Assembly: GCA_050633625.1 (NCBI GenBank)
Contig: JBOEGW010000001.1
Coordinates: 186,001-250,000 of the forward strand
Origin: JBOEGW01 sp050633625
GTDB taxonomy: Bacteria; Pseudomonadota; Alphaproteobacteria; Rhodobacterales; Rhodobacteraceae
Direction: 5' to 3'
Length of the DNA stretch: 64,000 nucleotides
Shown here: positions 42,234 to 50,927 of the stretch, piece by piece
Position numbering within the stretch: position 1 is the stretch's first letter
How the letters are laid out: every line of letters begins with the position of its first letter
Translations under genes and position numbers: made by a program
Notes under the pieces: generated by a model
The model's input: the letters and a program-made list of their open reading frames with translations, nothing else
Told to the model about the DNA's origin: nothing
Databases searched by the model: none

Positions 42234-42901
42234 TTGGACGGATTGCTGGGCGACTTGACTACCGAGCGGTGGATCACGTTTTGATTGATGTGCGTGGCGT
42301 TGGCTATGTGGTTTATGTGTCGGACCGCACGATGGCGGGCCTGCCAGGGGCGGGCGAGGCGGTGGCGCTGTATACGGACCTTTTGGTGCGTGAGGACAAT
42401 TTGCAGCTGTTTGGCTTCACCTCTTTGGTGGAAAAGGAATGGCACCGTTTGCTGATGTCTGTGCAAGGGGTGGGCGCGAAGGCGTCGATGGCGATCCTTG
42501 GGACACTTGGCGCGGATGGCGTGAGCCGGGCGATTGCGCTTGGCGATTGGAACGCAGTGAAGGCGGCCAAAGGGATCGGGCCAAAGACCGCACAGCGCGT
42601 GGTGAACGAGCTGAAAGACAAGGCGCATACTGTGATGGCTATGGCGGGGGGAAGCGCGCCGGATGTGCGCGGTGTGCCGGAGGACGATCCGCTGATTGAG
42701 AGCGCAACGCCCGCACCAAAACCGGCGCCCAAAGCCGCCCCAAACAACGCCCAGCCTGAGGCGCTCTCCGCGCTCACAAACCTTGGATATGCGCCCGGTG
42801 AAGCGGCCTCTGCCGTGGCTACGGCGCTTGGGGAGGATGCGAGCCTTACCACCCAAGGCCTTATTCGAGCGGCATTAAAGCTGCTGGCCCCGAAAGGATA
42901 G
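42230..42901 (+). CDS. ruvA: Holliday junction helicase subunit RuvA
   Basis: RuvA (223 residues) binds Holliday junctions and loads RuvB. N-terminal OB domain (MIGRIAGRLDY), two helix-hairpin-helix motifs (LMSVQGVGAKASMAIL and AAKGIGPKTAQRVVNEL), a Pro/Ala-rich flexible linker (about 145-180) and the C-terminal RuvB-binding domain LSALTNLGYAPGEA. Start overlaps the ruvC stop. Confidence 0.97.
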   Translation: MIGRIAGRLDYRAVDHVLIDVRGVGYVVYVSDRTMAGLPGAGEAVALYTDLLVREDNLQLFGFTSLVEKEWHRLLMSVQGVGAKASMAILGTLGADGVSRAIALGDWNAVKAAKGIGPKTAQRVVNELKDKAHTVMAMAGGSAPDVRGVPEDDPLIESATPAPKPAPKAAPNNAQPEALSALTNLGYAPGEAASAVATALGEDASLTTQGLIRAALKLLAPKG

Positions 42902-42910
42902 GCGGGCGGT

Positions 42911-43939
42911 ATGGAGCAACCGGACCCCACTTTGCGCCCTGAGGTGCAGCCTGAGGACAATGACCGTGCGCTGCGTCCGCAAATGCTTGCGGATTTCATC
43001 GGACAGGCCGAAGCGCGCGCAAATTTGGGCGTGTTTATTGAAAGCGCGCGTGCCCGCGGCGAGGCGATGGATCATGTGTTGTTTCATGGCCCGCCCGGAT
43101 TGGGCAAAACCACCCTCGCACAGATCATGTCGCGGGAATTGGGGGTGAACTTTCGGATGACCTCGGGGCCGGTGCTGGCGAAAGCTGGTGATTTGGCGGC
43201 GATCCTCACAAACCTTGAAACCAATGATGTGTTGTTTATCGACGAAATTCATCGTCTGAACCCGGCTGTCGAAGAAGTGTTGTACCCGGCGCTTGAGGAT
43301 TTTGAACTTGACCTTGTGATTGGGGAGGGGCCGGCCGCGCGCACTGTGCGCATTGAGTTGCAACCTTTTACGTTGGTGGGCGCGACAACGCGGCTTGGAT
43401 TGCTGACCACGCCTTTGCGCGATCGGTTTGGCATCCCAACCCGGCTTGAGTTCTATTCCATTGATGAGTTGCATGAGATCGTCACGCGCAATGCGATCAA
43501 GCTGGGCGCGCCGGCGGACGTGGACGGCGCACGCGAGATTGCGCGCCGCGCGCGAGGGACGCCGCGTATTGCTGGGCGGCTGTTGCGGCGGGTCGTGGAT
43601 TTTGCGGTTGTTGAGGGCGATGGGCGGATCACCCGTGCGATTGCGGATCATGCACTGACGCGCCTTGGGGTGGATCATCTCGGTCTTGATAGTGCTGATC
43701 GGCGCTACCTCATGTTGATGGCGGAGCATTATCAGGGGGGGCCTGTCGGGATTGAAACCCTCGCGGCGGCGCTTTCGGAAAGTCGGGACGCGCTTGAGGA
43801 GGTGATTGAGCCATATCTGCTTCAGCAAGGGTTGATCCAGCGCACCCCGCGCGGCCGGATGTTGGCGCAGCGTGCCTGGACGCATCTGGGGCTAAATCCA
43901 CCGCGCCCACCCGGTCAGGCGGAGCTTTTTGACGGCTGA
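42911..43939 (+). CDS. ruvB: Holliday junction helicase ATPase RuvB
   Basis: Hexameric branch-migration motor (342 residues). Walker A GPPGLGKT at residues 60-67, Walker B LFIDEIHRL, sensor VGATTRLGLLTTPLRDRFG and the C-terminal winged helix. Starts nine bases after ruvA. An intergenic hairpin element follows 29 bases behind its stop. Confidence 0.98.
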   Translation: MEQPDPTLRPEVQPEDNDRALRPQMLADFIGQAEARANLGVFIESARARGEAMDHVLFHGPPGLGKTTLAQIMSRELGVNFRMTSGPVLAKAGDLAAILTNLETNDVLFIDEIHRLNPAVEEVLYPALEDFELDLVIGEGPAARTVRIELQPFTLVGATTRLGLLTTPLRDRFGIPTRLEFYSIDELHEIVTRNAIKLGAPADVDGAREIARRARGTPRIAGRLLRRVVDFAVVEGDGRITRAIADHALTRLGVDHLGLDSADRRYLMLMAEHYQGGPVGIETLAAALSESRDALEEVIEPYLLQQGLIQRTPRGRMLAQRAWTHLGLNPPRPPGQAELFDG

Positions 43940-43968
43940 GCTTGCGGCTTGAGTGGGAAACTTTTATG

Positions 43969-44001
43969 CCTGCGGCGCAGGTATTTGAGAACCAAAGAAG
44001 G
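43969..44001 (+). repeat. Hairpin-TATTTTTG intergenic element behind ruvB
   Basis: CCTGCGGCGCAGG hairpin followed by TATTTGAGAACCAAAGAAGG. The hairpin is identical to the second hairpin of the copy before ruvC. The AAGAAGGGG tail may also serve as the ribosome binding site of the next gene. Confidence 0.62.
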
Positions 44002-44010
44002 GGCGGCGCC

Positions 44011-44631
44011 GTGACACCTGATCAGATTGGAGAGCTGTTTACCCAAGCGGGCGACTATCGGTTTGCGCGCTGGGGGCGCGCGATTGTGCCGGTTGTGTTT
44101 GGTGTTGAGGACGCGGCTTTATCGGTCATCAAGGGGGCGATTGAAGCGGTGGCGGCAAGCGTTGCGCATCCGGTTGGTGAAACCGATCCTGAGCTTGGCG
44201 CAAATGTGATGATTTTCTTTTTTGAACGGTGGGATGAGCTGTTGGAGTTGCCAAAGCTTGGCGAGATGATCCCGGACTTGGCCTCTAGAGTGGCGCGGCT
44301 CAAGACGGCGCAGGCGACGCAATATCGCGCGTTTCGGTTTGACAATGATGGGGCGATACAAGCCAGTTTCGTGTTTGTGCGCATGGCGGGAGGGATGGAA
44401 GAGTTGCCCGCCGAGACCATCGCTTTGACCCAAGCTGTGCAGATCATGTTGACCTGGGGAGAGGGGGCCTTTGCGCAGCAGTCGCCTCTTGGGATTGATC
44501 CGGCGAGCGGTGCGGCGGTGGTGCGGCCAGACATCGCGGATTTGTTGCGCGCGGCCTATGATCCGGTGTTGCCACCGGCTGCGGATGATCCTTCGCATGC
44601 CTTGCGTTTGTTTGCGCGTTTGGCGCAGTAG
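44011..44631 (+). CDS. Conserved hypothetical protein between ruvB and thpR
   Basis: A 206-residue soluble protein, mixed alpha/beta, without signal or membrane helix. I recognise no domain, though an equivalent gene often follows ruvB in Rhodobacteraceae. GTG at 44011 is chosen because AAGAAGGGG lies eight bases upstream and the earlier in-frame codons run through the intergenic element. thpR begins one base after its stop. Confidence 0.75.
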   Translation: MTPDQIGELFTQAGDYRFARWGRAIVPVVFGVEDAALSVIKGAIEAVAASVAHPVGETDPELGANVMIFFFERWDELLELPKLGEMIPDLASRVARLKTAQATQYRAFRFDNDGAIQASFVFVRMAGGMEELPAETIALTQAVQIMLTWGEGAFAQQSPLGIDPASGAAVVRPDIADLLRAAYDPVLPPAADDPSHALRLFARLAQ

Positions 44632-44632
44632 C

Positions 44633-45175
44633 ATGCGCGCGTTTGTGGCGTTGGACCTTCCCGCGACCCATGTGGACGACCTGATCAGGCTGCAGCGCGG
44701 GCTGAGTTTCGGGCGCAGTGTCGCGGAGGAAAACCTACATCTGACTTTGGCGTTCTTGGGGGAGGTCAGTGAAGCCAAGGCGCGCGATTTGCATGAGGCG
44801 CTTGCGGGGATGATCTTGCCGAAGGTGCGGATGGAACTTGCGGGGCTTGACACATTTGGAGGCTCGCCACCGAATGTTTTGGCGGCGCGCGCGGGCGGCG
44901 AGGGGCTTGAAGCGCTTCATGCGAAGGTGAGAAGTGCGCTGCGTTTGAGCGCGGTGCCCATCCCCCGCAGCCGTTTTCGCCCCCATGTCACAATCGCGCG
45001 GCTTGCGCGCCCACAAACCGAGGGGGAGGCGCGCAAACTTGGTGAGTTTCTCGCGTTGAATGGCGCGTTCAAATCCGCCGCTGCGCCTGTGTTTTCGATC
45101 CGCCTCATGGAAAGCCTCCTGAGCCAAGACGGCCCAATTTACGAACCGCTGGCCGAATATGATTTGAGCCGCTAA
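44633..45175 (+). CDS. thpR: RNA 2',3'-cyclic phosphodiesterase (LigT/ThpR)
   Basis: A 180-residue 2H phosphoesterase. Both catalytic HXTX motifs are present: H36-L-T-L and H118-V-T-I, and the N-terminal MRAFVALDLP is typical. It opens 2',3'-cyclic phosphates on RNA. ATG is one base past the stop of the preceding gene and ybgC follows nine bases after, so it is part of the same long operon. Confidence 0.94.
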   Translation: MRAFVALDLPATHVDDLIRLQRGLSFGRSVAEENLHLTLAFLGEVSEAKARDLHEALAGMILPKVRMELAGLDTFGGSPPNVLAARAGGEGLEALHAKVRSALRLSAVPIPRSRFRPHVTIARLARPQTEGEARKLGEFLALNGAFKSAAAPVFSIRLMESLLSQDGPIYEPLAEYDLSR

Positions 45176-45184
45176 AACAAGCCC

Positions 45185-45583
45185 ATGACACAGACGCCGC
45201 ACAGCTTTGACCTTCGCGTGTATTATGAAGATACCGATCTTGCGGGGATCGTTTATTACGCCAATTACCTCAAGTTTATCGAGCGCGCGCGCACGGAATA
45301 TGTGCGCAGTTTGGGCGTGGATCAAGCGCGGCTGAAAGCGGAGGCGGGGATTGTTTTTGCGGTGCGCCGGGTGGAGGCCGACTATATTGCCCCCGCGAAA
45401 TTTGACGATCAATTGCGCGTGGTCACCACGCTTCAAGCGAACACTGGCGCGCGTTTGACACTCGCACAGGACGTTTTGCGCGATGGGGATGTGCTGTTTT
45501 CCAGTCTTGTGACCATTGTCGCCTTGAGCGAAACCGGCAAACCCTGCCGTCTTCCGGCAGATATCCGCCAGAAATTCCAATAA
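45185..45583 (+). CDS. ybgC: Tol-Pal-associated acyl-CoA thioesterase YbgC
   Basis: A 132-residue hot-dog-fold thioesterase. The motif DTDLAGIVYYANYLKF with catalytic Asp18 is complete. It is the first gene of the tol-pal group, as in most proteobacteria, and may act on phospholipid-related acyl groups. tolQ begins 119 bases later, probably from an added promoter. Confidence 0.95.
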   Translation: MTQTPHSFDLRVYYEDTDLAGIVYYANYLKFIERARTEYVRSLGVDQARLKAEAGIVFAVRRVEADYIAPAKFDDQLRVVTTLQANTGARLTLAQDVLRDGDVLFSSLVTIVALSETGKPCRLPADIRQKFQ

Positions 45584-45702
45584 TTTGCGCCAAATGACGC
45601 TGTAAATGCGGATGTTATGGATTTCCCTGTGGATATAGGTTAATTTACCTCTCAATAGCTGTCCGAAAGAGGCGGCACACTGAGGCAGTACAGGCGGATA
45701 TT

Positions 45703-46398
45703 ATGGAAACGGAAACGCTCGCGCTCGCGGGGCAGGTTGATTTCTCTTTTTGGGCGCTGTTCATGCGCGCGACCTTGATTGTGAAGCTTGTGATGGCCTT
45801 GCTCATCGCGGCGTCCTTTTGGTCATGGGCGATCATTGTCACGAAATTCATTCAGTATCGCCGCGCGCGCAGCGAGGCTGAGGTGTTTGATCAGGCGTTT
45901 TGGTCGGGCGAGCCGCTGGACGAGTTGTTTGACAAGATTGGGCCAGCGCCAGAAGGGGCCTCTGAAAAGGTGTTTGCCGCCGGGATGCTGGAATGGCGGC
46001 GCTCGCACCGCTCGGATGGAGGCTTGATCGCCGGGGCGCAAAGCCGGATTGACCGCTCCATGGATGTGTCCATCGCCAAAGAGGCGGAAACCCTCAACAA
46101 CCGACTTGGTTTTCTCGCAACCGTGGCTTCTTCGGCACCCTTCATTGGGCTTTTTGGCACGGTTTGGGGCATCATGAACGCCTTTATCGAAATCGCTCAG
46201 CAACAAAACACCAACCTTGCAGTGGTGGCCCCCGGTATCGCGGAAGCCTTGATGGCAACCGGACTTGGCTTGCTGGCCGCGATCCCGGCGCTGATCTTTT
46301 ACAACAAGCTTTCGGGCGACAGCGACAATATCGTGTCGGGCTGGGAAGCCTTTGCCGATGAATTCGCGACAATCCTTAGCCGTCAGTTGGACAGTTAA
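45703..46398 (+). CDS. tolQ: Tol-Pal energy-transducing protein TolQ
   Basis: A 231-residue inner-membrane subunit of the TolQR proton channel, with three helices (about 15-38, 138-160 and 170-195) and the conserved FIGLFGTVWGIMNAF and PGIAEALMATGLGLLAAIPA segments. Stops directly against the tolR ATG. Confidence 0.96.
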   Translation: METETLALAGQVDFSFWALFMRATLIVKLVMALLIAASFWSWAIIVTKFIQYRRARSEAEVFDQAFWSGEPLDELFDKIGPAPEGASEKVFAAGMLEWRRSHRSDGGLIAGAQSRIDRSMDVSIAKEAETLNNRLGFLATVASSAPFIGLFGTVWGIMNAFIEIAQQQNTNLAVVAPGIAEALMATGLGLLAAIPALIFYNKLSGDSDNIVSGWEAFADEFATILSRQLDS

Positions 46399-46872
46399 AT
46401 GGGTGGCTCAGTCGCAACCTCAAAACCGCGCGCCCGGCGCGGGCGTCGTCGCGGTAAACACCGCACAATGATGGCAGAAATCAACATCACCCCATTTGTT
46501 GATGTGATGTTGGTGTTGTTGATCATCTTTATGGTCGCCGCCCCCTTGATGACAGTTGGCGTGCCTGTTGAGCTGCCCAAAACTGCGGCGGCCCCTTTGC
46601 CCGGCGTGGAGGAGGAGCCGCTGACAGTTTCGATCACAGCGGAAGGCCAGGTCTCGCTCATGAAGACCGAAATCGCCATCGAAGACCTGATCCCCAAACT
46701 CACGGCAATCGCGGCGGAACGCTCTGATAATAAGGTGTTTTTGCGCGCCGATGGGGCTGTAGCCTATGAGGTTGTGGCGCAGGTGATGGGCGCGCTCAAC
46801 GCGGGTGGGTTTTCCAACATTGGCCTCGTGACCGACACCGGCGGGCCAGCGCTAACCGGCACGGCTGAGTAG
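46399..46872 (+). CDS. tolR: Tol-Pal protein TolR
   Basis: A 157-residue ExbD/TolR-type protein: an Arg-rich cytoplasmic N-terminus, one helix with the essential Asp in NITPFVDVMLVLLIIFMV, and a periplasmic domain. With TolQ it turns proton flow into motion of TolA. The ATG follows the tolQ stop with no gap. Confidence 0.96.
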   Translation: MGGSVATSKPRARRGRRRGKHRTMMAEINITPFVDVMLVLLIIFMVAAPLMTVGVPVELPKTAAAPLPGVEEEPLTVSITAEGQVSLMKTEIAIEDLIPKLTAIAAERSDNKVFLRADGAVAYEVVAQVMGALNAGGFSNIGLVTDTGGPALTGTAE

Positions 46873-46880
46873 GCGCGGGC

Positions 46881-47966
46881 ATGCGGACCGGATTTTATAT
46901 TTCGGGCGCGCTTCACGGGGCGCTGATCTTGTGGCTGCTGTTTGGCGGCCTGTTCATGCGTGAAAATGATGATGAGCCTTTGGCCATTGCTGAGGTATCC
47001 TTGATGAGCGAGGCGCAGTTCGCGGCGCTCACCTCGCCTGAGGCGGGGGCGGCTGAACCTGTGCCTGAAAGTGCCGCGCCGCAAACCGCGCCAACGCCGC
47101 CTGCGCGTCCAGCCCCAACGCCAGAACCAGAACCAGATCCAGCGCCAGAGCCAACACCGCCCCCGGAGCCTGTTCAGCCAGAGCCGCAACCTGTTGCCGA
47201 GCCTGAGCCGGACGCCGAGGTGACGATCCCTGAACAAGCGGACCGCGTGGCGCCTGAAGCTGCCCCGGAGCCAGAGACCGCAGCCGAACCAGCGCCAGAA
47301 CCAGCGCCTGTGCCGGACCCAGAACCAACTCCAGAGCCAGTCATCGCCCCCGAACCGGCGCAACCTGAGGCGGCGACCACCCAGATAGTGACGGAAGCGG
47401 ACGAGCCTCAAAGCGCCGCCCCAACCACCTCTATCCGCCCTGTCGCCCGGCCAATTCGGCCAAGCCCGGCCCCTGAACCTGACCCTGCGCCAGTGGAAAC
47501 GGCGCAACCCGACCCGCCTGCGCAAAACCCAACGCCCGATCCTCAGCCCGCGCGCGATGCGATTAACTCCGCGATTGATGATCTCATTGGCGATGTGGTC
47601 GACGATGTTGCAAATGACGCAGGCAATGCCGGCAGTGATGCGCCCACTGGCCCGCCTTTGTCGGCATCTGAACGCGATGGTTTGATCATCGCGATGCAGG
47701 GCTGCTGGAGCTATGGCACAGCTTCGATTGACGCGATGAACACCACAGTGACGGTGCTTGTCACCATGTCGCGGGACGGCAAACCCACGAACATTGAGCT
47801 TTTGACATCGAACGGCCCCACCGCCGAGGCGACCCGCGTGGCCTTTAACGCGGCTCGCAGTTCAATCATTCGCTGCGGGTCCGCTGGCTTCCCGTTGCCC
47901 GCAGAAAAGTTTGACCATTGGCGCGAAACCGAAATGACATTTAACCCAGATCGGTTGCGCAGATGA
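46881..47966 (+). CDS. tolA: Tol-Pal protein TolA
   Basis: A 361-residue bridge between inner membrane and Pal. One N-terminal helix (about 5-25) bears the SxxxH element in SGALHG. The middle (about 55-220) is a Pro/Glu/Ala-rich extended arm instead of the Lys/Ala helix of E. coli. The C-terminal domain (about 260-361), with CWSYG and a second Cys in IIRCGS, binds the TolB/Pal side and probably holds a disulfide. The repeats are compositional, not exact tandem repeats. Confidence 0.93.
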   Translation: MRTGFYISGALHGALILWLLFGGLFMRENDDEPLAIAEVSLMSEAQFAALTSPEAGAAEPVPESAAPQTAPTPPARPAPTPEPEPDPAPEPTPPPEPVQPEPQPVAEPEPDAEVTIPEQADRVAPEAAPEPETAAEPAPEPAPVPDPEPTPEPVIAPEPAQPEAATTQIVTEADEPQSAAPTTSIRPVARPIRPSPAPEPDPAPVETAQPDPPAQNPTPDPQPARDAINSAIDDLIGDVVDDVANDAGNAGSDAPTGPPLSASERDGLIIAMQGCWSYGTASIDAMNTTVTVLVTMSRDGKPTNIELLTSNGPTAEATRVAFNAARSSIIRCGSAGFPLPAEKFDHWRETEMTFNPDRLRR

Positions 47967-48118
47967 GCGCCTTTTCGCGCGTAGGCGCAAATGTTATTGC
48001 CTATCAAGCGGCTCTTGGGCCAAGTGCAAGTGAACCGCAGGTGCCAAAAGGCCGTGCGCGCGATAAAAACAAAAACCGGGGCGCAAAAGCGCATAAAAAC
48101 CGAAGAAATGAGGCTGTG

Positions 48119-49477
48119 ATGATAAAGTTGTTTGTGCCGCTCAAGACTGTGATGGCGCGCGGGCTGCGCGCATGTGCATTGGCATTTGCCTTTGGGGTTG
48201 CCTCGGTCGGGCTGGCGCAGGCTGAGCGGTTAAAGATCGAAATCAACGATCCCGTCATTGAGCCGATGCCCTTCGCGGTGCCCGATTTTCAGGCCGAAAA
48301 CGCCGCCGCCGCGCAATATGCTGCTGAAATTGGTCGGGTGATTTCCTCCGATCTCGCAGGCACCGGGCTGTTTCGCGAAATTCCCGCCTCGGCCTTTGTG
48401 TCGAGTGTCACGAATTTTGCCGCCCCCATTCAGTATTCCGATTGGAAAGCAATCAACACCCAAGCGCTGATCACCGGCGCTGTTTCGGTGGGCAATGGTG
48501 GCGCGTTGACCGTGAAATTTCGCGTTTACGACGTGGTGTCGGGCAATGAGCTTGGCGAGGGTCTGCAACTCTCCGGTACAGTTGATGGGCTGCGCCGGAT
48601 GGGCCACAAAGTCGCGGATCAGGTCTATTCTCGCATCACGGGCGAGGGGCCTTATTTTGACAGCCGAGTGGTATTCATTTCGGTGGCGGGGCCGAAAAAC
48701 GCCCGGCAAAAGCGGCTCGCAATCATGGATTATGACGGCGCAAATGTGAGCTATTTGACGGACAGTAATGCGCTCGTTTTGGCGCCGCGCGTCTCGCCCA
48801 CGGGCCAGCGTGTGCTGTATACATCTTACGAAACGGGCCAGCCGCAGATCTTCGTGTTGGACGTGGCGAACGCTGGGCGCAAGGCGCTTGGTACGGGGGG
48901 CGGGAACATGGCGTTTAGCCCTCGGTTTTCGCCGGACGGCAACGCGCTTGTGTTCTCCGTGGAGCAGGGGGGCAACACCGACATTTATCACATGAGCATC
49001 AATGGCGGAACGCCCACGCGCTTGACCTCTGACCCGTCCATCGAAACGGCTCCTTCCTATTCGCCAGATGGGAGTCAGATCGTTTTTGAAAGCGACCGCT
49101 CCGGCACGCAGCAGCTTTATGTGATGCCAGCCAGCGGCGGCGAAGCGCGTCGGATTTCTTTTGGAACAGGGCGTTATGGCACACCCGTTTGGAGCCCGCG
49201 CGGCGATTATATCGCCTTCACCAAGCAAAACGCAGGCCGCTTTCATATCGGTGTGATGCGCGCAGACGGCTCGCAAGAACGCCTGCTCACAGCGTCATTC
49301 TTGGATGAGGGGCCAAGCTGGTCGCCCAATGGTCGCGTCATCATGTTTACCCGCGAAAGCCAAGGCGCGAACGGCGCACCGGCGCTTTATTCGGTCGATA
49401 TTTCCGGGCGCAACCTGCGCCGTGTGTCCACGCCGGGGCCAGCATCCGCCCCCGCTTGGTCTCCCCTTCAACGCTAA
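48119..49477 (+). CDS. tolB: Tol-Pal protein TolB
   Basis: A 452-residue periplasmic protein. Signal peptide residues about 1-36 ends AQA; an N-terminal alpha/beta domain is followed by a six-bladed propeller with repeats such as PRVSPTGQRVLYTS, PRFSPDGNALVFS and PSYSPDGSQIVFES. The ATG at 48119 is chosen because it starts the signal peptide and GAGG precedes it. A start at 47963 overlapping tolA by four bases would add 52 basic residues before the signal and is less likely. Confidence 0.93.
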   Translation: MIKLFVPLKTVMARGLRACALAFAFGVASVGLAQAERLKIEINDPVIEPMPFAVPDFQAENAAAAQYAAEIGRVISSDLAGTGLFREIPASAFVSSVTNFAAPIQYSDWKAINTQALITGAVSVGNGGALTVKFRVYDVVSGNELGEGLQLSGTVDGLRRMGHKVADQVYSRITGEGPYFDSRVVFISVAGPKNARQKRLAIMDYDGANVSYLTDSNALVLAPRVSPTGQRVLYTSYETGQPQIFVLDVANAGRKALGTGGGNMAFSPRFSPDGNALVFSVEQGGNTDIYHMSINGGTPTRLTSDPSIETAPSYSPDGSQIVFESDRSGTQQLYVMPASGGEARRISFGTGRYGTPVWSPRGDYIAFTKQNAGRFHIGVMRADGSQERLLTASFLDEGPSWSPNGRVIMFTRESQGANGAPALYSVDISGRNLRRVSTPGPASAPAWSPLQR

Positions 49478-49516
49478 ACTTCGAGCCTCAACGAAAACAA
49501 AAATCAGGACGGTCCA

Positions 49517-50026
49517 ATGAAAAATTACACACTCGCCCTCATGATGGTCGGCGCGCTTGCGCTCACCGCATGTGACAAGAACAAACAGTTTGAAACAGGC
49601 CCCGATGCGCTGAATGCCGGGACCACCGAGATCACCCCCGGCTCCGCGTCAGACCCCAACGCGCCCGCGTATTTCCAACAAACCATCGGGGATCGTATCT
49701 TGTTTGCGGTGGATCAATCTGTGCTGTCCCCGCAGGCCCAAGAACTCGTTGCTCAACAGGCGGCCTGGTTGATGGCCAACCCGGATTACGCAGCGATCAT
49801 CGAAGGCCACGCCGATGAGCAGGGCACAACGGAATACAATATCGCTCTGGGCGCGCGGCGCGCTTCGGCTGTTCAAGCCTATTTGATTGATCGTGGCGTT
49901 GCGCCCAACCGCCTCAAGACTGTATCTTACGGCAAGGAACGCCCGCTCGAAATCTGTTCTGATGAAACCTGCTATGCCAAGAACCGCCGGGCGGTGACTG
50001 TGTTGACAGCAGGCGGCATCAGCTAA
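49517..50026 (+). CDS. pal: Peptidoglycan-associated lipoprotein Pal
   Basis: A 169-residue outer-membrane lipoprotein. The lipobox is LTAC with Cys19; the OmpA-like peptidoglycan-binding domain carries IIEGHADEQGTTEYNIALGARRA in shortened family form. It joins the outer membrane to the cell wall and to TolB. ATG follows AGGACGGTCC. cpoB starts 31 bases later. Confidence 0.97.
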   Translation: MKNYTLALMMVGALALTACDKNKQFETGPDALNAGTTEITPGSASDPNAPAYFQQTIGDRILFAVDQSVLSPQAQELVAQQAAWLMANPDYAAIIEGHADEQGTTEYNIALGARRASAVQAYLIDRGVAPNRLKTVSYGKERPLEICSDETCYAKNRRAVTVLTAGGIS

Positions 50027-50057
50027 AGCGGCGCATTATTTGGGTGAGGGAAACGCT

Positions 50058-50927
50058 ATGGGTTTGACGGGATTGGTGAGGCGAGGCGTCGCGGGGTCAC
50101 TGGTGGCAGGATCACTGGCGGCGGGGGCGTTTGTTGGCTTGCCCGCTCAGGCCCAGGATCGCGCGCAAACCCTGGCGGATGTGCGTCAGGAATTGGCTGT
50201 GCTTTCGGTAGAATTCAAACGTCTCAAGGGTGAACTCAACACCACGAGCGGGGCGCAAATTCCCGCGGCTGGCGCGTCGACCTTGGACCGGGTGAATGCG
50301 CTGGAGGCGGCGCTGACGCGGCTCACGGGCAAGACCGAGCAGATCGAATTCAAGATCGACAGCGTGGCGCGCGATGGGGCGCTTCGCCTTGGGGATTTGT
50401 CGTTTCGACTGTGTGACCTTGAGCCAGATTGCGACGTGATGAATGAAACCCTCTCCAAGCCGCTGGGCGATGTTGCACCGGGGGCCGCTGTTGCGCCTGT
50501 GGCCGTTCAGCCAAGCCCCTCACAGGATGTGGCCTCGCAGCTCGCCGTGGGCGAAAAGGCCGATTTCGATGCCGCCGTTGCGGCGCTTGAAGGGGGCAAT
50601 TTTGCCGATGCGAGCGCGCGTTTGACCCAGCTTTTGGACGCATACCCCGGAAGCCCCCTGACCCATGACGCCCAATTCATGCGCGGCGAAGCCCTCAGTG
50701 CTCAGGGCCTCACAGCGGAAGCCGCGCGCGCCTATCTGGCGGCCTATTCCGCGGATGGCAGCGGCGCCAAGGCGCCCGATGCGCTGCTGAAACTCGGGAT
50801 CGCGCTTGGCCAGCTTGATCGGCCCTCAGAGGCCTGCGCCACACTGGGCGAAGTGAGCAATTTGTTCCCCACAAGCGGTGCGGCCAGTCAAGCACAATCG
50901 GAGCGACAAGGGCTGGGATGCAACTAA
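50058..50927 (+). CDS. cpoB: Cell division coordinator CpoB (YbgF)
   Basis: A 289-residue periplasmic protein: signal peptide (about 1-34, ending AQA), an N-terminal coiled coil (about 35-110), a linker, and C-terminal TPR repeats (about 170-289, with FADASARLTQLLDAYPGSPL). It couples Tol-Pal constriction with peptidoglycan synthesis in relatives. ATG at 50058 has GAGGGAAAC upstream. Its last ten bases overlap tilS. Confidence 0.92.
   Translation: MGLTGLVRRGVAGSLVAGSLAAGAFVGLPAQAQDRAQTLADVRQELAVLSVEFKRLKGELNTTSGAQIPAAGASTLDRVNALEAALTRLTGKTEQIEFKIDSVARDGALRLGDLSFRLCDLEPDCDVMNETLSKPLGDVAPGAAVAPVAVQPSPSQDVASQLAVGEKADFDAAVAALEGGNFADASARLTQLLDAYPGSPLTHDAQFMRGEALSAQGLTAEAARAYLAAYSADGSGAKAPDALLKLGIALGQLDRPSEACATLGEVSNLFPTSGAASQAQSERQGLGCN

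Noticed and set aside
47100..47480. Pro-Glu codon repeats in tolA as a satellite or mobile repeat
   Set aside because: This is the extended Pro/Glu-rich arm expected in alphaproteobacterial TolA; units are irregular.
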